From Thermopolyspora sp040678635 (GTDB lineage Bacteria; Actinomycetota; Actinomycetes; Streptosporangiales; Streptosporangiaceae), in NCBI RefSeq assembly GCF_040678635.1, contig NZ_JBFATZ010000010.1, positions 62,001 through 126,000 on the forward strand: a stretch of 64,000 bases of DNA. Reading direction: 5' to 3'. The notes beneath the pieces were generated by a model, which worked only from the letters and a program-made list of their open reading frames with translations, made no database searches and was not told where the DNA came from. The translations under genes were made by a program, and so were the position numbers. Positions within the stretch are counted from its first letter, which is position 1, and every line of letters begins with the position of its first letter. Shown here piece by piece: positions 62,482 to 64,000 of the stretch.

Positions 62482-64000
62482 TGCCCAGCACCACCCGGTC
62501 GCCTTCCTTCAGCGTCCCCGGGGAGACGGGGGTGACCTGGACCTTGCCGTCGGCGGTGAGACCGGTGCGTACCTCGACGTCGCGGGTCCGGTCGGGGGCG
62601 TACTCCACCCGCACCCGGGGTTTGCCGTCGGCGGAGGTGACGACCGCGGCGACCGGGACGGTCAGGACCTTGCCCCCGGTCGCCCCCACCGCGATCCGCG
62701 CCGTGACCGCCGCGCCGACGAGCGGCCGTAGCCCTTTCGACGACGCCGGCGTCAGCAGGACGGGTTCGGAGCTCAGGTCGGGACCCTCGCGCTCGGTGTC
62801 GGCGCCCGCGTCGGGGCCCGCGTCGGGGCCTGCGGAGTCCTCCGTCGTGGTGGCGGCGGAGCGGGCGTCCGCGCCGACGGCGGTGAGCACGGCGGGGAAC
62901 GACCGGTCGTCGTCGACCACGATCGTCGCCGGCATCCCGGCCCGGATGAGTCCGGCCTCCTGGATGTCCACCGAGCCCGTCACCATGAAGGACGCGCTGG
63001 TGACGACCCCGACCCTGCCCTGTACGGTCTCCCCGGCCCGCACCTCGACCTTGTCCAGCCGGGCGGGCAGGTCGGGCAGGAAGACGATCTCGCCCGGCGG
63101 GACGCTCAGGCCGTACCCGCGCTCGTACTCGGCGAGGATCTCGCGGGCGCTCGCCAGATTCTTCTCGCCGTTGCTCACCTTGAGCCGCAGCGCGCCCGGG
63201 TCGCGGGCCTGCCGGAGCGCCTGCTCGGCGGTGAGCACGGCCTCCTTCGCGGTGCGCGTCGTCTTGCGCAGCTCCTGTAGTCGCTTCGCGTGCGCCGCGG
63301 TCGCCTGTTCCTCGAAGGCCGCCAGGGCGGCCTCGGCCGAGACGAGGTTCCGCTCCGCGGCGAGGACGGCGGCGCGGAGCTGCGTGAGATCGCCACCGGG
63401 CGGGGTGGCGGGCGGGGTGGCGGACGGCGTGGGCTGGGGAGCGGGCCCAGGGGTGGGCCGGGTGGTGACGGATCCGGTCGGGGAGGTGGCGGTTACGGCG
63501 GTGGCGGCGCCCGCCTGGGCGAGCGCCTGCCGGGCGGTGTGCAGGTCCTCCCGTGCCGTCTGTACGGCCCGGCGCAGTTCCTCCCGCCTGGCCGCGTCCT
63601 CCGGGCTCATCGTCCGCGACTCCGCGGCCGCGAGGTTCCGCTCGGCGTCCCGCAGGTCGGCGCGGGCGTTGGCGAGCCTGGCCTTGAGCACGGACAGGTC
63701 GCCCGCCTCCTTGGCCGCCTTCCGGTCGGCGCGCAGGGTCTCCCGCGCCGTGCGCACCGCCCGGCGCAGCTCGGCCAGGGTCTGACGCTCGCCGAGCGAG
63801 GGCTCCTGGGCGCGGTAGCCCTTCTTCGCGTACCACCTGCGCACGGCGTCCGCCGTCGCCCGGTCGAACACGCCCGACACCCGGCCGCCGAACCCCAGCC
63901 GGCGCAGCGCCCGCTGAAGCTGCCGGACGTCGGCCCCCCGGGCGCCCGGCGTGATCGTCCGGTACATCGGCACCGTGCCCTTGAGCGCGAACACCGGCCG
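62474..64000 (-). CDS. Efflux adaptor (HlyD-like) with peptidoglycan-binding domain, N-terminus outside window
   Basis: At least 508 residues; the reading frame stays open to the right edge, so the real start is outside. TPGARGADVRQLQRALRRLGF...VFDRATADAVRRWYAKKGY is a PG_binding_1 domain. A long coiled coil follows (~70-290 of the visible part: RRAVRTARETLRADRKAAKEA, LRAAVLAAERNLVSAEAALAAFEEQ) broken by a Pro/Thr linker. The lipoyl/beta-barrel end has GETVQGRVGVVTSASFMVTGSV and LTVPVAAVVTSADGKPRVRVE. This suits a periplasmic-adaptor analogue that spans the Gram-positive wall for the ABC exporter. Confidence 0.88.

Overview
The window is high-GC DNA (many GTG starts, overlapping stop/start codons, hairpins without U-tracts) from an actinomycete. 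Mfd, MazG, enolase, a FtsB/DivIC-type protein, DUF501, a Ppx/GppA phosphatase and an ECF sigma factor occur in an actinobacterial arrangement. The serine/threonine kinase with a WD40 sensor and the FIST, MoxR and VWA genes suggest Streptosporangiales or a relative. That assignment is an inference, not a computed one.

Layout. (1) 1-8.8 kb: a sulfated-polysaccharide locus. It holds two sulfotransferases, an APH-fold kinase, a Wzy/O-antigen-ligase-like membrane protein, a Wzz-like chain-length protein, a secreted GH26-like hydrolase, a TauE-type exporter, an APS kinase with a decayed ATP-sulfurylase domain, and a methyltransferase. (2) 8.9-20.6 kb: conserved housekeeping block: mfd, a SurA-like lipoprotein, mazG, a Ser/Thr kinase-WD40 protein, eno, a septum-formation protein, DUF501, Ppx/GppA and a family-5-like uracil-DNA glycosylase. 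(3) 20.6-33.3 kb: type II NADH dehydrogenase behind a perfect Rex operator, a possible structured RNA, an odd class-I tRNA with a UAA anticodon, a Bax-inhibitor-1-like membrane protein, a DUF4287 protein, a thiolase, a beta-propeller lipoprotein, an SGNH hydrolase, and cystathionine beta-synthase and cystathionine gamma-synthase/lyase flanking an orphan histidine kinase. (4) 33.6-38.6 kb: VWA and MoxR ATPase pair, then a FIST sensory protein. (5) 38.4-57.8 kb: accessory region. Three small leftward genes diverge from an XRE regulator. Seven tightly packed rightward genes follow: adenine methyltransferase, AAA ATPase, TOPRIM-like protein, HsdS-like specificity subunit, NERD-pseudokinase-kinase-ATPase, an unknown protein, and a PD-(D/E)XK plus HerA-type ATPase. 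A strong hairpin closes the block. (6) 57.9-64 kb: PPOX-type flavoprotein, ECF sigma factor with a membrane partner, and a MacAB-like export system cut by the window end.

The most notable element is region 5. Its gene content and order match my recollection of the methylation-associated defence system (MADS, mad1-mad8). The parts would work together as self-marking (methyltransferase plus specificity subunit), sensing or signalling (kinase/pseudokinase) and DNA restriction (three candidate nuclease folds driven by ATPases). Catalytic residues visible in the sequence suggest which domains are active and which have decayed.
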